DNA of 64,000 bases from JACVRW01 sp963716215 (GTDB lineage Bacteria > Actinomycetota > Thermoleophilia > Solirubrobacterales > Thermoleophilaceae): positions 434,001 through 498,000 of the forward strand of contig OY970298.1 in NCBI GenBank assembly GCA_963716215.1. Direction: 5' to 3'. Positions within the stretch are counted from its first letter, which is position 1, and each line of letters begins with the position of its first letter. A model generated the notes under the pieces. It was not told the origin of the DNA. It made no database searches and saw only the letters and a program-made list of their open reading frames with translations. Position numbers and translations under genes: made by a program. This document shows, piece by piece, positions 35,207 through 43,543 of this stretch.

Positions 35207-36763
35207 GTGCGTGCGGCAGTGCTGGGGCTCTTGCTCGTGGTCGCCGCGGTGGCCGCCGCGGTCGCGATCGGGCATGACGGAGGTGGCGACGGGATAACGG
35301 GGGCCAAGCTCGCCGAGCCCCGTCCGCCGGTGGTGGTCGTGGTGCTCGACGAGTTCCCGGCCGACACCCTGATCGGTCCCGACGGGCAGATCGACGCGGC
35401 CCGGTTCCCCAATTTCGCCGCGCTGGCGGGCACCTCCACCTGGTTTCGCAACGGTCAGACCGTGTACGACTCGACCTTCAAGGCGGTGCCGGCGATCCTC
35501 GATGCACGCATGCCGCGCTCCGGCACCGCGCCCGATGTGCGCAGCCACCAGCCGAGCATCTACCACCTGATGGACCGGCTCGGCTACGACGTGGTGAAGG
35601 TCGAGTCCGGCTCCGCCGTGTGCCCGCCGCGCATCTGTCCCGGAGCGCGCACCAGACGGCCCGGCGTGCTGAAGCGGCTGGCCGGCGGCGGCCGGCCGGC
35701 GCGCCTGCACAAGTGGATCGGTGCGCTGCGCGACCGGCCGCGGCCCACCTTCTACTTCCATCACGCGCTGCTCCCCCACGAGCCGTGGCTGTACCTGCCG
35801 TCTGGGCACCAGAGCCGTCCGCCCGGCAACGACCCGATCGAGGGCATCAACCGGCCGATCGGCTTCCACGACGCCGAGCTGACCGACCACAACCACCTCC
35901 GGCTCCTCCTCCAGGTGGGCTACGTGGACCGCCAGCTCGGCCTGATCGTGCGGCGGATGAAGCGCACCGGCATCTTCGATCGCAGCCTGCTGATCGTCGT
36001 CGCCGACCACGGCATCGCGTTCGAGGTGGGCGTGAAGGAGCGCCGCCAGGTCACCGAGACGAACTTCGAGCAGGTGGCGGCGGTCCCGTTCTTCGTGAAG
36101 CGGCCCCAGCAGGTCGCGGGGGCGATCGACGACAGCATCGTTCGCAACATCGACGTCGTGCCGACCGTGGCCGACGTGCTCGGCACCAGCGTCTGGTGGT
36201 CCCACGACGGCACCTCGGTGTTCTCAGCCGCCGCGAAGGCGCGCGAGCGCGTGGCGATGCCGCGGCGGGACTTCAGCCATGTGGTCTCGTACAGCCGAGC
36301 GGAGTTCGAGCAGCGCCGCCACGCGCTGCGGGTGTGGCGCGCGGGCAAGTTCGGCACCGGGGCGCAGAGCCAGCTCATGTTCGGCGATCCGTGGGCGTCC
36401 GCGTACCGGATCGGACAGCACCCCGAGCTGATCGGCAGCGCCGTGCGGCCCGCGTCGGTCGCGGCCTCGGGCCGCGTGCACGGCGAGCTGGCCAACGCCG
36501 GCCTGCTGACCGACGTCGAGTCCTCGAAGCAGATCCTGCCCACGCGCGTGACCGGGCGGCTGGAAGGCGGCGCGCCCGGCGCCATGCGCCAGCTCGCGGT
36601 CGCCGTCAACGGCCGCATCCAGGCGGTCGGACGCAGCTTCCACCTGCGCGGCCGCCGCGCGGAGTACTTCTCGCTGATGGTGCCGGAGACGGCCCTGCGG
36701 CGCGGGTCGAACACGGTGGAGCTGTTCGAGGTGCGGCCGGACGGGCAGTTGGCCCGCCTCTAG
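35207..36763 (+). CDS. sulfatase/alkaline-phosphatase superfamily protein, paralog of its neighbour
   Basis: 518 residues. The N-terminus is a single hydrophobic anchor or signal (VLGLLLVVAAVAAAVAIG) without a lipobox, unlike the paralog at 33671. The same catalytic order is kept: VVVLDEFPADTL, TVYDSTFKAVPAILD, LLPHEPWLYLPSGHQ and VVADHGIAFEVG, plus the same C-terminal domain (LAVAVNGRIQAVGRSFHLRG). GTG 35207 follows TAGCCT by 8 nt. The stop is shared in opposite senses with the minus-strand gene (CTAG at 36760-36763). The substrate is unknown. Confidence 0.75.
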   Translation: MRAAVLGLLLVVAAVAAAVAIGHDGGGDGITGAKLAEPRPPVVVVVLDEFPADTLIGPDGQIDAARFPNFAALAGTSTWFRNGQTVYDSTFKAVPAILDARMPRSGTAPDVRSHQPSIYHLMDRLGYDVVKVESGSAVCPPRICPGARTRRPGVLKRLAGGGRPARLHKWIGALRDRPRPTFYFHHALLPHEPWLYLPSGHQSRPPGNDPIEGINRPIGFHDAELTDHNHLRLLLQVGYVDRQLGLIVRRMKRTGIFDRSLLIVVADHGIAFEVGVKERRQVTETNFEQVAAVPFFVKRPQQVAGAIDDSIVRNIDVVPTVADVLGTSVWWSHDGTSVFSAAAKARERVAMPRRDFSHVVSYSRAEFEQRRHALRVWRAGKFGTGAQSQLMFGDPWASAYRIGQHPELIGSAVRPASVAASGRVHGELANAGLLTDVESSKQILPTRVTGRLEGGAPGAMRQLAVAVNGRIQAVGRSFHLRGRRAEYFSLMVPETALRRGSNTVELFEVRPDGQLARL

Positions 36764-37374
36764 GGCTCGCGCTTGTTCGGCAGCTGGCTGGGATCGCGGA
36801 CCAGCGTGGTCGCCTTGCCCCTGGCGTCGAGGAAGAAGCAGGTCCAGCGATCGCGGTCGTCGTGGGGGATGCAGCTGCGGTAGTAGCCGTCGGCGAGGCG
36901 CGCGGTGTCGGACGCCTCGAGGTTGCGGCGCAGCTCGTCACCGCCGTGCGCGGCCACGTAGTCCTCCAGCTCCTTGGCGGCGCGCTCGCGCTCCTTGGTC
37001 TCGACCACGATCGTCGGCCGAGCCGCCAGCCCGGCGGCGAGGATCCCGAAGATGCTGGCCACCAGGAGGCCGGTGCCGATGCGATCGGTGAGCACCTCCA
37101 GCTGGGCCTTCGCCGGGGCACCCGGGTCGGCGGCCGGGCGGCGCTTCCAGGTGCGGCGCGCCAGCCAGGGACCGACTGCCCCGATCAGCACGAGGTTGCC
37201 GAACGTGGCGAGCAGGATCGCCGGGATCAGGTCGATCCCCTCGCGCACCGGCGGAACCTTGTGCAACAGAACCCCGTCGAGCAGCGTGATCGCCACGAAC
37301 GACGGCCACATCCAGGCGCCGCGCAGCCGCCAGCGCATCCGGGTGGGCCAGAAGCGCTGGTCGGGGTCGTTCAC
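36760..37374 (-). CDS. membrane protein of unknown function
   Basis: 204 residues from GTG 37374, which follows a TACCCT box (37382-37387) by 7 nt. There are about three hydrophobic segments (WMWPSFVAITLLDGVLLH, LIPAILLATFGNLVLIGAVG, IGTGLLVASIFGILAAGLAA), then a hydrophilic C-terminal half containing two Cys (YYRSCIPHDDRDRWTCFFLD) that could pair outside the cell. I do not recognise the family. It is divergent from lipB with overlapping promoter boxes. Confidence 0.65.
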   Translation of the reverse strand: MNDPDQRFWPTRMRWRLRGAWMWPSFVAITLLDGVLLHKVPPVREGIDLIPAILLATFGNLVLIGAVGPWLARRTWKRRPAADPGAPAKAQLEVLTDRIGTGLLVASIFGILAAGLAARPTIVVETKERERAAKELEDYVAAHGGDELRRNLEASDTARLADGYYRSCIPHDDRDRWTCFFLDARGKATTLVRDPSQLPNKREP

Positions 37375-37381
37375 GGGTCGC

Positions 37382-37391
37382 AGGGTAGCCT
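37382..37391. promoter_or_regulatory. overlapping divergent -10 boxes for lipB and the membrane-protein gene
   Basis: The plus-strand box TAGCCT (37386-37391) ends 7 nt before the lipB ATG, and the minus-strand box TACCCT (37387-37382) ends 7 nt before the GTG at 37374. The two boxes share TA. Both transcripts would be leaderless and the two promoters could not be used at the same moment. Confidence 0.6.
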
Positions 37392-37398
37392 TGGGGAC

Positions 37399-38079
37399 AT
37401 GCCCGAGCTCTGGGTCACGCACCTCGGACCGGTCCCGTACGCGGAGGCGTTCGAGCTCCAGCGAACGCTGCGCGACCGCCGCGCCGCCGGCGACCTGCCC
37501 GACCTGCTGCTGGTGCTGGAGCACCCGCCGGTGTACACGCGCGGCAAGCGCACCGAGCCGGCCGATCTGCCGATGGGCGAGGACTGGTACCGCGAGCGCG
37601 GCATCGAGGTGGAGGACTCCGACCGCGGCGGCCGCGTGACCTACCACGGGCCCGGCCAGCTGGTGGCCTACCCGATCATGGGCGTGGACCGCGTGGCCGA
37701 CTTCGTCCACACGATGGAGGGCGCGATCGTCGCGGCGCTGGCCGACGAGGGGGTCGCCGCCGAGGCTCGCGATACCCCGTTCACCGGCGTGTGGGTCGGG
37801 GACGCCAAGATCGCCTCGATCGGCGTGCGCGTGCGCGACGGGGTCTCTATGCACGGGCTGGCGGTCAACGTGGACAACGACCTTCAGCCGTTCGAGTGGA
37901 TCGTGCCGTGCGGCATCGATCACGTGCGGGTCACGTCGGTGGCCCGCGAAACCGGCCGCTCGCCGACGCTGCCCTGCTTCCGCAAGCGCATGGCCTACCG
38001 CTTCAGCGAGGCGTTCGGGCGCCGTCAGCGCCTCGTCTCGCTCGACCGGGTGCTGGACCGGGAGGCGGTGGCCGCGTGA
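37399..38079 (+). CDS. lipB: octanoyl-[ACP]:protein octanoyltransferase LipB
   Basis: 226 residues. It moves the octanoyl group from ACP to lipoyl domains such as the E2 at 15141. Signature patterns are LEHPPVYTRGKR, RGGRVTYHGPGQLVAYP, DAKIASIGVRVRDGVSMHG (catalytic Lys) and WIVPCGI (catalytic Cys). The ATG follows TAGCCT by 7 nt. The stop overlaps the lipA start (GTGA), so the octanoyl transfer and sulfur insertion steps are translated together. Confidence 0.96.
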   Translation: MPELWVTHLGPVPYAEAFELQRTLRDRRAAGDLPDLLLVLEHPPVYTRGKRTEPADLPMGEDWYRERGIEVEDSDRGGRVTYHGPGQLVAYPIMGVDRVADFVHTMEGAIVAALADEGVAAEARDTPFTGVWVGDAKIASIGVRVRDGVSMHGLAVNVDNDLQPFEWIVPCGIDHVRVTSVARETGRSPTLPCFRKRMAYRFSEAFGRRQRLVSLDRVLDREAVAA

Positions 38080-39020
38080 GCACGCGCTCGCGCTCCAACC
38101 CGGGCGGCGCGCGCGTGCTCGAGATGGGCGAGGTGCGCCCATTCCGCGACCGCAAGCCGGAGTGGTTCAAGCGCCCGGCGCCCGGCAGCGCCCGCTACCG
38201 CGAGCTGCGCGGCATGATCGAGGGCCAAGGCCTGCACACGGTCTGCCAGGAGGCTGCCTGCCCCAACATCGGCGACTGCTGGGAGCGCGGCACCGCGACG
38301 TTCATGATCCTCGGCGACACGTGCACGCGCCGCTGCGGGTTCTGCAACGTCAAGACCGGCAAGCCGACTCATCACGACCCGCTGGAGCCGCTGCGGGTGG
38401 CGCAGTCGGTGCGCAAGATGGGGCTGCGCCACGCGGTGATCACCTCGGTCGACCGCGACGACCTGCCCGACCTCGGCTCCACCGCGTTCGTCGGGGTGAT
38501 CCGGTCGATCCGGCGGCTCGCGCCGGGCACGAAGGTCGAGGTGCTGACCCCGGACTTCCGCGGCGAGGAGATGCCGCTGGCTCGCGTGATCGCCGAGCGA
38601 CCCGACGTCTTCAACCACAACGTCGAGACCGTGCCGCGCCTGTATCCGCTGGCGCGGCGCGGGTCGCGCTTCCTGCGCTCCTGCCGGGTGCTGCGCAACG
38701 CCAAGGAGATGGGTGGCGACGCCGTCGTGACCAAGTCCGGGCTGATGACGGGGCTGGGCGAGTCGAAGCAGGAGCTGATCGAGACCTTCGGAACGCTGCG
38801 CGAGCACGGCGTGCAGGTGCTCACGGTCGGCCAGTACCTTCGTCCCACGCGCGACCACCTCCCGGTGGTGCGCTACTGGCACCCCGAGGAGTTCGCCGAG
38901 CTCGAGCGCGAGGCGTACGCCCTCGGGTTCGAGTCGGTCGCCGCCGGGCCGCTCGTGCGCTCGAGCTACCACGCCGAGCAAACGCTCGAGCAGGCGAGCG
39001 CCGGCGCCGCGCCGGCATGA
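38076..39020 (+). CDS. lipA: lipoyl synthase LipA (radical SAM)
   Basis: 314 residues. Two iron-sulfur sites are present: the auxiliary cluster CQEAACPNIGDCW (C-x4-C-x5-C) and the radical-SAM cluster CTRRCGFCNV (C-x3-C-x2-C). The C-terminal RSSYHAEQ supplies the conserved Ser ligand. TSVDRDDLPDLGS and NHNVETVPRLYPLAR are family motifs. It inserts two sulfurs into protein-bound octanoate. GTG 38076 overlaps lipB; the stop overlaps the kelch gene start (ATGA). Confidence 0.97.
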   Translation: MSTRSRSNPGGARVLEMGEVRPFRDRKPEWFKRPAPGSARYRELRGMIEGQGLHTVCQEAACPNIGDCWERGTATFMILGDTCTRRCGFCNVKTGKPTHHDPLEPLRVAQSVRKMGLRHAVITSVDRDDLPDLGSTAFVGVIRSIRRLAPGTKVEVLTPDFRGEEMPLARVIAERPDVFNHNVETVPRLYPLARRGSRFLRSCRVLRNAKEMGGDAVVTKSGLMTGLGESKQELIETFGTLREHGVQVLTVGQYLRPTRDHLPVVRYWHPEEFAELEREAYALGFESVAAGPLVRSSYHAEQTLEQASAGAAPA

Positions 39021-40000
39021 CGCGGCGGTGGCTGCCAGCCGCGGCCATCGCCCTGCTCGCCACCGCCGCCGTGCTCGTGCTGCCGCGCGACGGCGGCGCC
39101 CGCCAGGACCGCTGGAGCCCGCTGCCGCGCGCGCAGCTCGAGCGCAGCGAGGTGGCCGCGGCGCGCCTCGGCCGTTTTGTCTACGTCGTCGGCGGCTTCG
39201 AGCGCGCCAGCTCGCGCACCACCGCCGCGGTCGAGCGCTACGACATCCGCCGCCGCGCGTGGAAGCGCGTCCGCGACATGCCGGTCGGCCTCAACCATCC
39301 GACGGCGGTCGCCTACCGAGGCCATGTGTACGTGCACGGCGGCTATCTCGCCGCCCAGGGCCTGAACGATCCCACCGGCGCGCTGCTGCGCTACGACCCG
39401 CAGCGCGACCGTTGGCGCCGGCTCGGCGCCTCACCCACGCCCCGCGCGGCACACGCGGTAGCCGTAATCGGGCCGCGGCTGTACGTGGCCGGTGGCGCCA
39501 ACGACTCCGGCTCGCTGCGGTCGCTCGAGGTGTACGACTTCGAGCGCCGGCGCTGGAGCAGCGGGCCGAGCTTCCCCGGCCCTGCGCGCAACCACACCAC
39601 CGGCGTGGCGAGCGGCGGACGCTTCTACGTGCTGGCCGGGCGCGACTCGGAGAACTACCCGGCCGCTGAGCGCTACGACCCGAAGCGGCGGCGCTGGGAG
39701 CGCCTGCCGTCGCTGCGGACGGCTCGCGGCGGAATCGCGTCGGCCCGGCTCGCGGACGGGCGAATCGTGGTGTTCGGCGGCGAGCGGCTGGAGCCGGGCG
39801 GCACCACGATCGCCGAGGTCGAGCTGTTCGACCCGCGCAGCCGCCGCTGGCGCTCGCTGCCCGACATGCGCACGCCTCGCCACGGGCTCGGCGGCGCTGC
39901 GCTGGGGCGGCGCGTGTTCGCCATCGAGGGCGGACCGACGCCGGGCTTCGACTTCACGCCGACGATCGAGTACCTCGACGTGCCGCCGCGCACGCGCTAG
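39017..40000 (+). CDS. exported kelch-repeat protein
   Basis: 327 residues with an N-terminal signal or anchor (WLPAAAIALLATAAVLVL). At least five to six kelch repeats of about 48 residues follow, each with VYVVGG-, YVHGGY-, YVAGGA-, YVLAGR- or VVFGGE-type strands and a Trp about 13-20 residues later (RRAWKRV, RDRWRRL, RRRWSSG, RRRWERL, SRRWRSL). These form a beta-propeller, probably used for binding. The start overlaps the lipA stop, although a link to lipoate is not expected. The ligand is unknown. Confidence 0.85.
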   Translation: MTRRWLPAAAIALLATAAVLVLPRDGGARQDRWSPLPRAQLERSEVAAARLGRFVYVVGGFERASSRTTAAVERYDIRRRAWKRVRDMPVGLNHPTAVAYRGHVYVHGGYLAAQGLNDPTGALLRYDPQRDRWRRLGASPTPRAAHAVAVIGPRLYVAGGANDSGSLRSLEVYDFERRRWSSGPSFPGPARNHTTGVASGGRFYVLAGRDSENYPAAERYDPKRRRWERLPSLRTARGGIASARLADGRIVVFGGERLEPGGTTIAEVELFDPRSRRWRSLPDMRTPRHGLGGAALGRRVFAIEGGPTPGFDFTPTIEYLDVPPRTR

Positions 40001-40009
40001 GGGCGCGGC

Positions 40010-40792
40010 TTGTTTCCGATCAGGGACGACATCCCCACCCGCCGCTTCCCCGTCGTGACGGTCGCGATCATCGCGATCTGCTGCGCGGTCTACTTCCTCT
40101 TCGAGCAGGGCCTGTGGGAGCTGGGCGCCACCGGCAACGAGCGGGTGCTCGAGTTCGGCGCGATCCCGTACGAGATCTCCCATCCGGGCAGCGACTGCGC
40201 GGAGGCGGCCGGCCAGGTGGTGTGCGAGGGACAGGCCGGGGTGTCTGGCACCGCACCGGAACAGGCACCCTGGTGGGTCACGCTGTTCACCTCGATGTTC
40301 ATGCACGGGAGCCTGCTGCACCTCGGCGGCAACATGCTGTTCCTATGGATCTTCGGGAACAACATCGAGGACTCGATGGGTGAGCTGCGCTTCGTCGCGT
40401 TCTACCTGCTCGGCGGGCTGGTGGCGCTCGGGGCGCAGGTGCTGGTCGACCCGAACGCCGCGGTGCCGACCGTCGGTGCCAGCGGTGCGATCGCGGCGGT
40501 GCTGGGCGGCTACGCGCTCCTATACCCGCGCGCCCGCGTGATCACCGTGGTGTTCATCATCATCCTGTTCACGATCATCGAGCTGCCGGCGATGCTCGTG
40601 CTGGGGTTCTGGATCCTGGTGCAGCTCTGGCTCGGCGCGAGCGATCTCGGCTCGCAGACGGCGGGCGGTGGAGGAGGAGTGGCGTACTTCGCGCACATCG
40701 GAGGGTTCGTGTTCGGGCTGATCGCGATCAAGCTGTTCGCCAACCGCGTGCACGAGGACTACGAGCGCGCCCACCGGCTCCCGGTGTACTGA
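40010..40792 (+). CDS. rhomboid family intramembrane serine protease
   Basis: 260 residues with about six membrane segments. The catalytic Ser is in VGASGAIAAVLGGYALL, the catalytic His in YFAHIGGFVFGL, and the structural HLGGNMLFLWIFGNNIED lies in the second segment. It cleaves membrane proteins within the bilayer; the target is unknown. An insertion with two Cys (CAEAAGQVVCEGQ) lies in the first external loop. The start is TTG 40010, the first codon before the IRDDIPTRRFP leader. The stop shares a base with the next start. Confidence 0.92.
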   Translation: MFPIRDDIPTRRFPVVTVAIIAICCAVYFLFEQGLWELGATGNERVLEFGAIPYEISHPGSDCAEAAGQVVCEGQAGVSGTAPEQAPWWVTLFTSMFMHGSLLHLGGNMLFLWIFGNNIEDSMGELRFVAFYLLGGLVALGAQVLVDPNAAVPTVGASGAIAAVLGGYALLYPRARVITVVFIIILFTIIELPAMLVLGFWILVQLWLGASDLGSQTAGGGGGVAYFAHIGGFVFGLIAIKLFANRVHEDYERAHRLPVY

Positions 40793-40974
40793 TGGGCCGC
40801 ACCGTGGTTCTGGCCGGGACGCTGGCGATCATCCTGTTGCTGACCGGCTTGACGATCGCGGCCGGCATCGACGGTGGGATCAACGCTGTGGGGGTCGTGG
40901 TGAGTCTGCTGGTGCTCGCGTTGCTCGGGGTCGGCGTCGGGGGGGCGCTGTTCACGCGCCCGCCGGATGAGTAG
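40792..40974 (+). CDS. small two-helix membrane protein
   Basis: 60 residues, essentially two hydrophobic helices (about 5-24 and 30-53) joined by GIDGGINA, with a short acidic tail. It overlaps the rhomboid gene by one base (TGATG) and the carboxypeptidase gene by 8 bases. The tight packing suggests it is a real cistron and perhaps a partner of one of its neighbours; no family is recognised. Confidence 0.6.
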   Translation: MGRTVVLAGTLAIILLLTGLTIAAGIDGGINAVGVVVSLLVLALLGVGVGGALFTRPPDE

Positions 40975-41954
40975 GCGGCGCTCTCGTCGTTCCCGCTGGC
41001 TCGCGACGGGCGCGGTGCTGCTCGCCCCATTGGCCGTGGCGGGCGCCGTCTACCTGGCGCTCGCGCGCGATGACGGGGCCAGCGGGGCGAGCGGGCTGCC
41101 GATCGCCATACACACCCCGCCGGTGCGCGCCTCGACGCCGGCGCCGACCGAGCCGGAGGCGATGGTGGACGGCGAGCCGGTGCCCGACGTGGACCTCGGC
41201 ACCGTCGACGCCTTCCATCTGGGGCTGCGCAAGCCGCCGCGCGCGGGGCTCGTGTTCGACCTCGACAGCGGCGAGGTGCTCTGGCGCTACGACCCGCTGC
41301 GGGTGCTGGCGATGGCGAGCCTGACGAAGATCATGACCGCGCTGGTCGTGGTCGCGCAGACGCGGCCGCCGGAACCGGTGCGCATCACGCAAGCTGCGCT
41401 CGACTACTCGGGCTCGGGGGTCGGGATGCTGCCGAAGGGCCGGCGCGTACGGACGGAGGCGCTGCTGAACGGGCTCTTGATCGTGTCGGGCAACGACGCG
41501 GCGATCGCCCTCGCGGTACACGTCTCCGGAGACGAGCGGAGCTTCGTGAAGCTGATGAACAGCCGCGCCCGCGAGTGGGGGCTGGGGTGCACGCACTTCG
41601 TCTCCTCACACGGGCTCGAGCCCGGCAACCGCTCGTGCGCGCGCGATCTCGCGGTGCTCACGCGGATGGCGATGGACGAGCCGCGCATCCGGCGCGTCGC
41701 CCGGCGCCGCCAGGCGGCGATGCGCTTCCCGATCAAGGGCGGCAAGCTCTACCTGTCCGGGCACAACCCGTTGATGAGGATCGACTATCCCGGAGCGATC
41801 GGGCTCAAGACGGGCTACACCGAGGAGGCCGGGCGCTGCTTCGTCGGGCGTGGCGCGCCGCGGCGGGCGGCGGATCGGGGTGGTGCTGCTGGACTCCCGC
41901 GATCCCGCGAAGCACGCACCGAAGCTGCTGGACGCGGCGTTCTCAGTCGACTAG
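40967..41954 (+). CDS. D-alanyl-D-alanine carboxypeptidase family protein, frameshift near 3' end
   Basis: Serine-type penicillin-binding fold. A basic N-terminus and membrane anchor (WLATGAVLLAPLAVAGAVYLA) precede SLTK (catalytic Ser and Lys), SGN and KTG (LKTGYTEEAGRCFVG), so all three active-site motifs are intact. Just after CFVG the frame breaks: the expected ending VARRGGRRIGVVLLDS...LLDAAFSVD is found in another frame and stops at 41952-41954. One extra G in the GGG at 41846-41848 explains it. Unless corrected, the first frame runs on to 42439 as Arg/Ser-rich sequence antisense to the subtilase. It trims cross-links in peptidoglycan if functional. Confidence 0.8.
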
Positions 41955-43220
41955 CGAGGGAATCGCGGCCAGCGCCTTCTCGGCGTTCAGGCGCCCGTCG
42001 TAGGCGACCTTGCCGTTCAGCGCCGGCGGCTTGTCGACCTTGTGGCGGATCGCGTAGCGCAGGTTGCCGTAGGTCGCGTCGGGCTCCTGCTTGCGCAGCA
42101 GCGCGGCCACCCCCGCCACGTACGGGGCCGCCATCGAGGTGCCCGAGAGGATCCGGTAGCCCCCGTCGAGGTAGGTCGAGTAGATGCTGTCGCCGGGGGC
42201 GGCGACGTCGACCCCGGTCGAGCCGAAGTTGGAGAAGTCGGCCAGCGTGTCGTCGGAGGTGGACGCGGCCACCGCGAGGATGTTCGAGTCCGTGTAGGAG
42301 GCCGGGTAGAGCGGGTGCTTGTCGATGTTCTCCCCGTCGTTGCCGGCGGCGACGACGAGCAGCGTGTTGTGGTCCTGGGCGTAGTCGACGGCGTCGTGCA
42401 GGCTGGAGGACTTCGAGCTCGAGCCGAACGAGCAGTTGATGATCTTGAAGCCCTGCTTGACGGCGTAGTCGATGCCCGCGATCGCGTCCGAGGTCGAGCC
42501 CTTGCCCTTCGAGTTCATGAACTTGACGGCCAGCAGCTTCGACGACCAGCAGGTGCCGGACACGCCGACGTCGTTGTTGCCGTGGCCGGCGACGATGCCG
42601 GAGACGTGCGTGCCATGCCCGTCGTCGTCCTGGCCCGACCCCTTGCCCTTGATCGTGTTGTAGCCGTAGGTGTCGTCGACGTAGCCGTTCTTGTCGTCGT
42701 CCTTGCCGTTGTTCGGCTTGTCGGAGCTCTTGTAGACGTTGCCGGTCAGGTCGGGGTGGTCGGTGTCGATCCCCGTGTCGAGGATCGCCACCTTGGCGCA
42801 GCCGGAGCGGGTGCCCCATGCGGTCGGGGCGTCGATGTCGTGGTCGTCGGGGGAGTCGATCAACGCGTACTGGAGGGCGTAGAAGGGGTCATCGGGGGTC
42901 TTTGTCTCGGACTTGAACAGGTAGAAGTCGGGCTCCGCGTAGGCCACATCCGGATGCCGGGCGAGCGCCTTGCGGAGGGCCTTGGTGGCACGGCCGGCGC
43001 GCGGCCTCACGACGACCAGGCGGCCGCCGCGGATCGACCTGAAGCGCTGGGCGATGCGGCCGTCCAGCGCGGCGAGGATCTGGCCCTGACGGTCGGGAGC
43101 GACGCCCTTCTTGAAGCCCACGAGCAGACGCCCGGAAGCAGCCGGCGGCGCTGCCTGCGCCGCCTGGACGGGGGCGGCCACGAACAGGATGGCTACCGCG
43201 ATTGCCAGGGCCAGGGCGAT
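41943..43220 (-). CDS. secreted subtilisin-like serine protease (S8)
   Basis: The catalytic triad is clear: Asp in VAILDTGIDTDHPDL, His in DDDGHGTHVSGIVAG and Ser in LSGTSMAAPYVAGVAALL, with VVAAGNDGEN holding the oxyanion Asn. The first 100 residues are a fervidolysin/I9-like propeptide (GRLLVGFKKGV... DVAYAEPDFYL). From the first ordinary start, GTG 43181, there is no signal peptide; 13 codons further up a hydrophobic run (ALALAIAVAILFVAAPVQA) would supply one. A TAGGCT box (43227-43232) ends 6 nt before an ATC codon at 43220, the same layout as at furA, so ATC may be the true start. tRNA-Ala ends 24 nt upstream. Confidence 0.88.
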   Translation of the reverse strand: MALALAIAVAILFVAAPVQAAQAAPPAASGRLLVGFKKGVAPDRQGQILAALDGRIAQRFRSIRGGRLVVVRPRAGRATKALRKALARHPDVAYAEPDFYLFKSETKTPDDPFYALQYALIDSPDDHDIDAPTAWGTRSGCAKVAILDTGIDTDHPDLTGNVYKSSDKPNNGKDDDKNGYVDDTYGYNTIKGKGSGQDDDGHGTHVSGIVAGHGNNDVGVSGTCWSSKLLAVKFMNSKGKGSTSDAIAGIDYAVKQGFKIINCSFGSSSKSSSLHDAVDYAQDHNTLLVVAAGNDGENIDKHPLYPASYTDSNILAVAASTSDDTLADFSNFGSTGVDVAAPGDSIYSTYLDGGYRILSGTSMAAPYVAGVAALLRKQEPDATYGNLRYAIRHKVDKPPALNGKVAYDGRLNAEKALAAIPSLVD

Positions 43221-43244
43221 GCGCGCAGCCTAGCCCACGGGCGA

Positions 43245-43317
43245 TGGAGCCAGCCGGGTTCGAACCGGCGACCTCCGGCTTGCAAAGCCGGCGCTCTTCC
43301 AGCTGAGCTATGGCCCC
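43245..43317 (-). tRNA. tRNA-Ala (anticodon TGC)
   Basis: 73 nt. The acceptor stem GGGGCCA/TGGCTCC includes the G3:U70 pair that marks alanine tRNAs; the discriminator is A. The D-arm has AGCTCAG, the anticodon loop is CTTTGCAAG giving TGC, and the T-arm is GGTTCGAACC. No CCA is encoded. The subtilase gene starts about 24 nt downstream on the same strand. Confidence 0.97.
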
Positions 43318-43543
43318 GTGGGGCAATGGTAGGCCAGGGTTACCAACGGCGGCTGCGACGGAACTGGACAGATGTCGAGTTCTGGGCGCTGAATTTCAGG
43401 CCCCCTCCTGGAGAGCCGAAAACCGGGTTAACGACGGCACGGAGGGTTCCGTCGAATCAGGCGGCGCTGGGCGCCGCTCTGGGTTGCATCTAGCGCGAGG
43501 GTCGCCGGGGCGGGCGGCCCTCGCCGCAACTCTTTCTAGGCCC

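Noticed and set aside
41955..42439. Extension of the carboxypeptidase frame over the subtilase
   Set aside because: The sequence becomes Arg/Ser/Pro-rich without structure and is antisense to conserved subtilase motifs; a frameshift explains it better.
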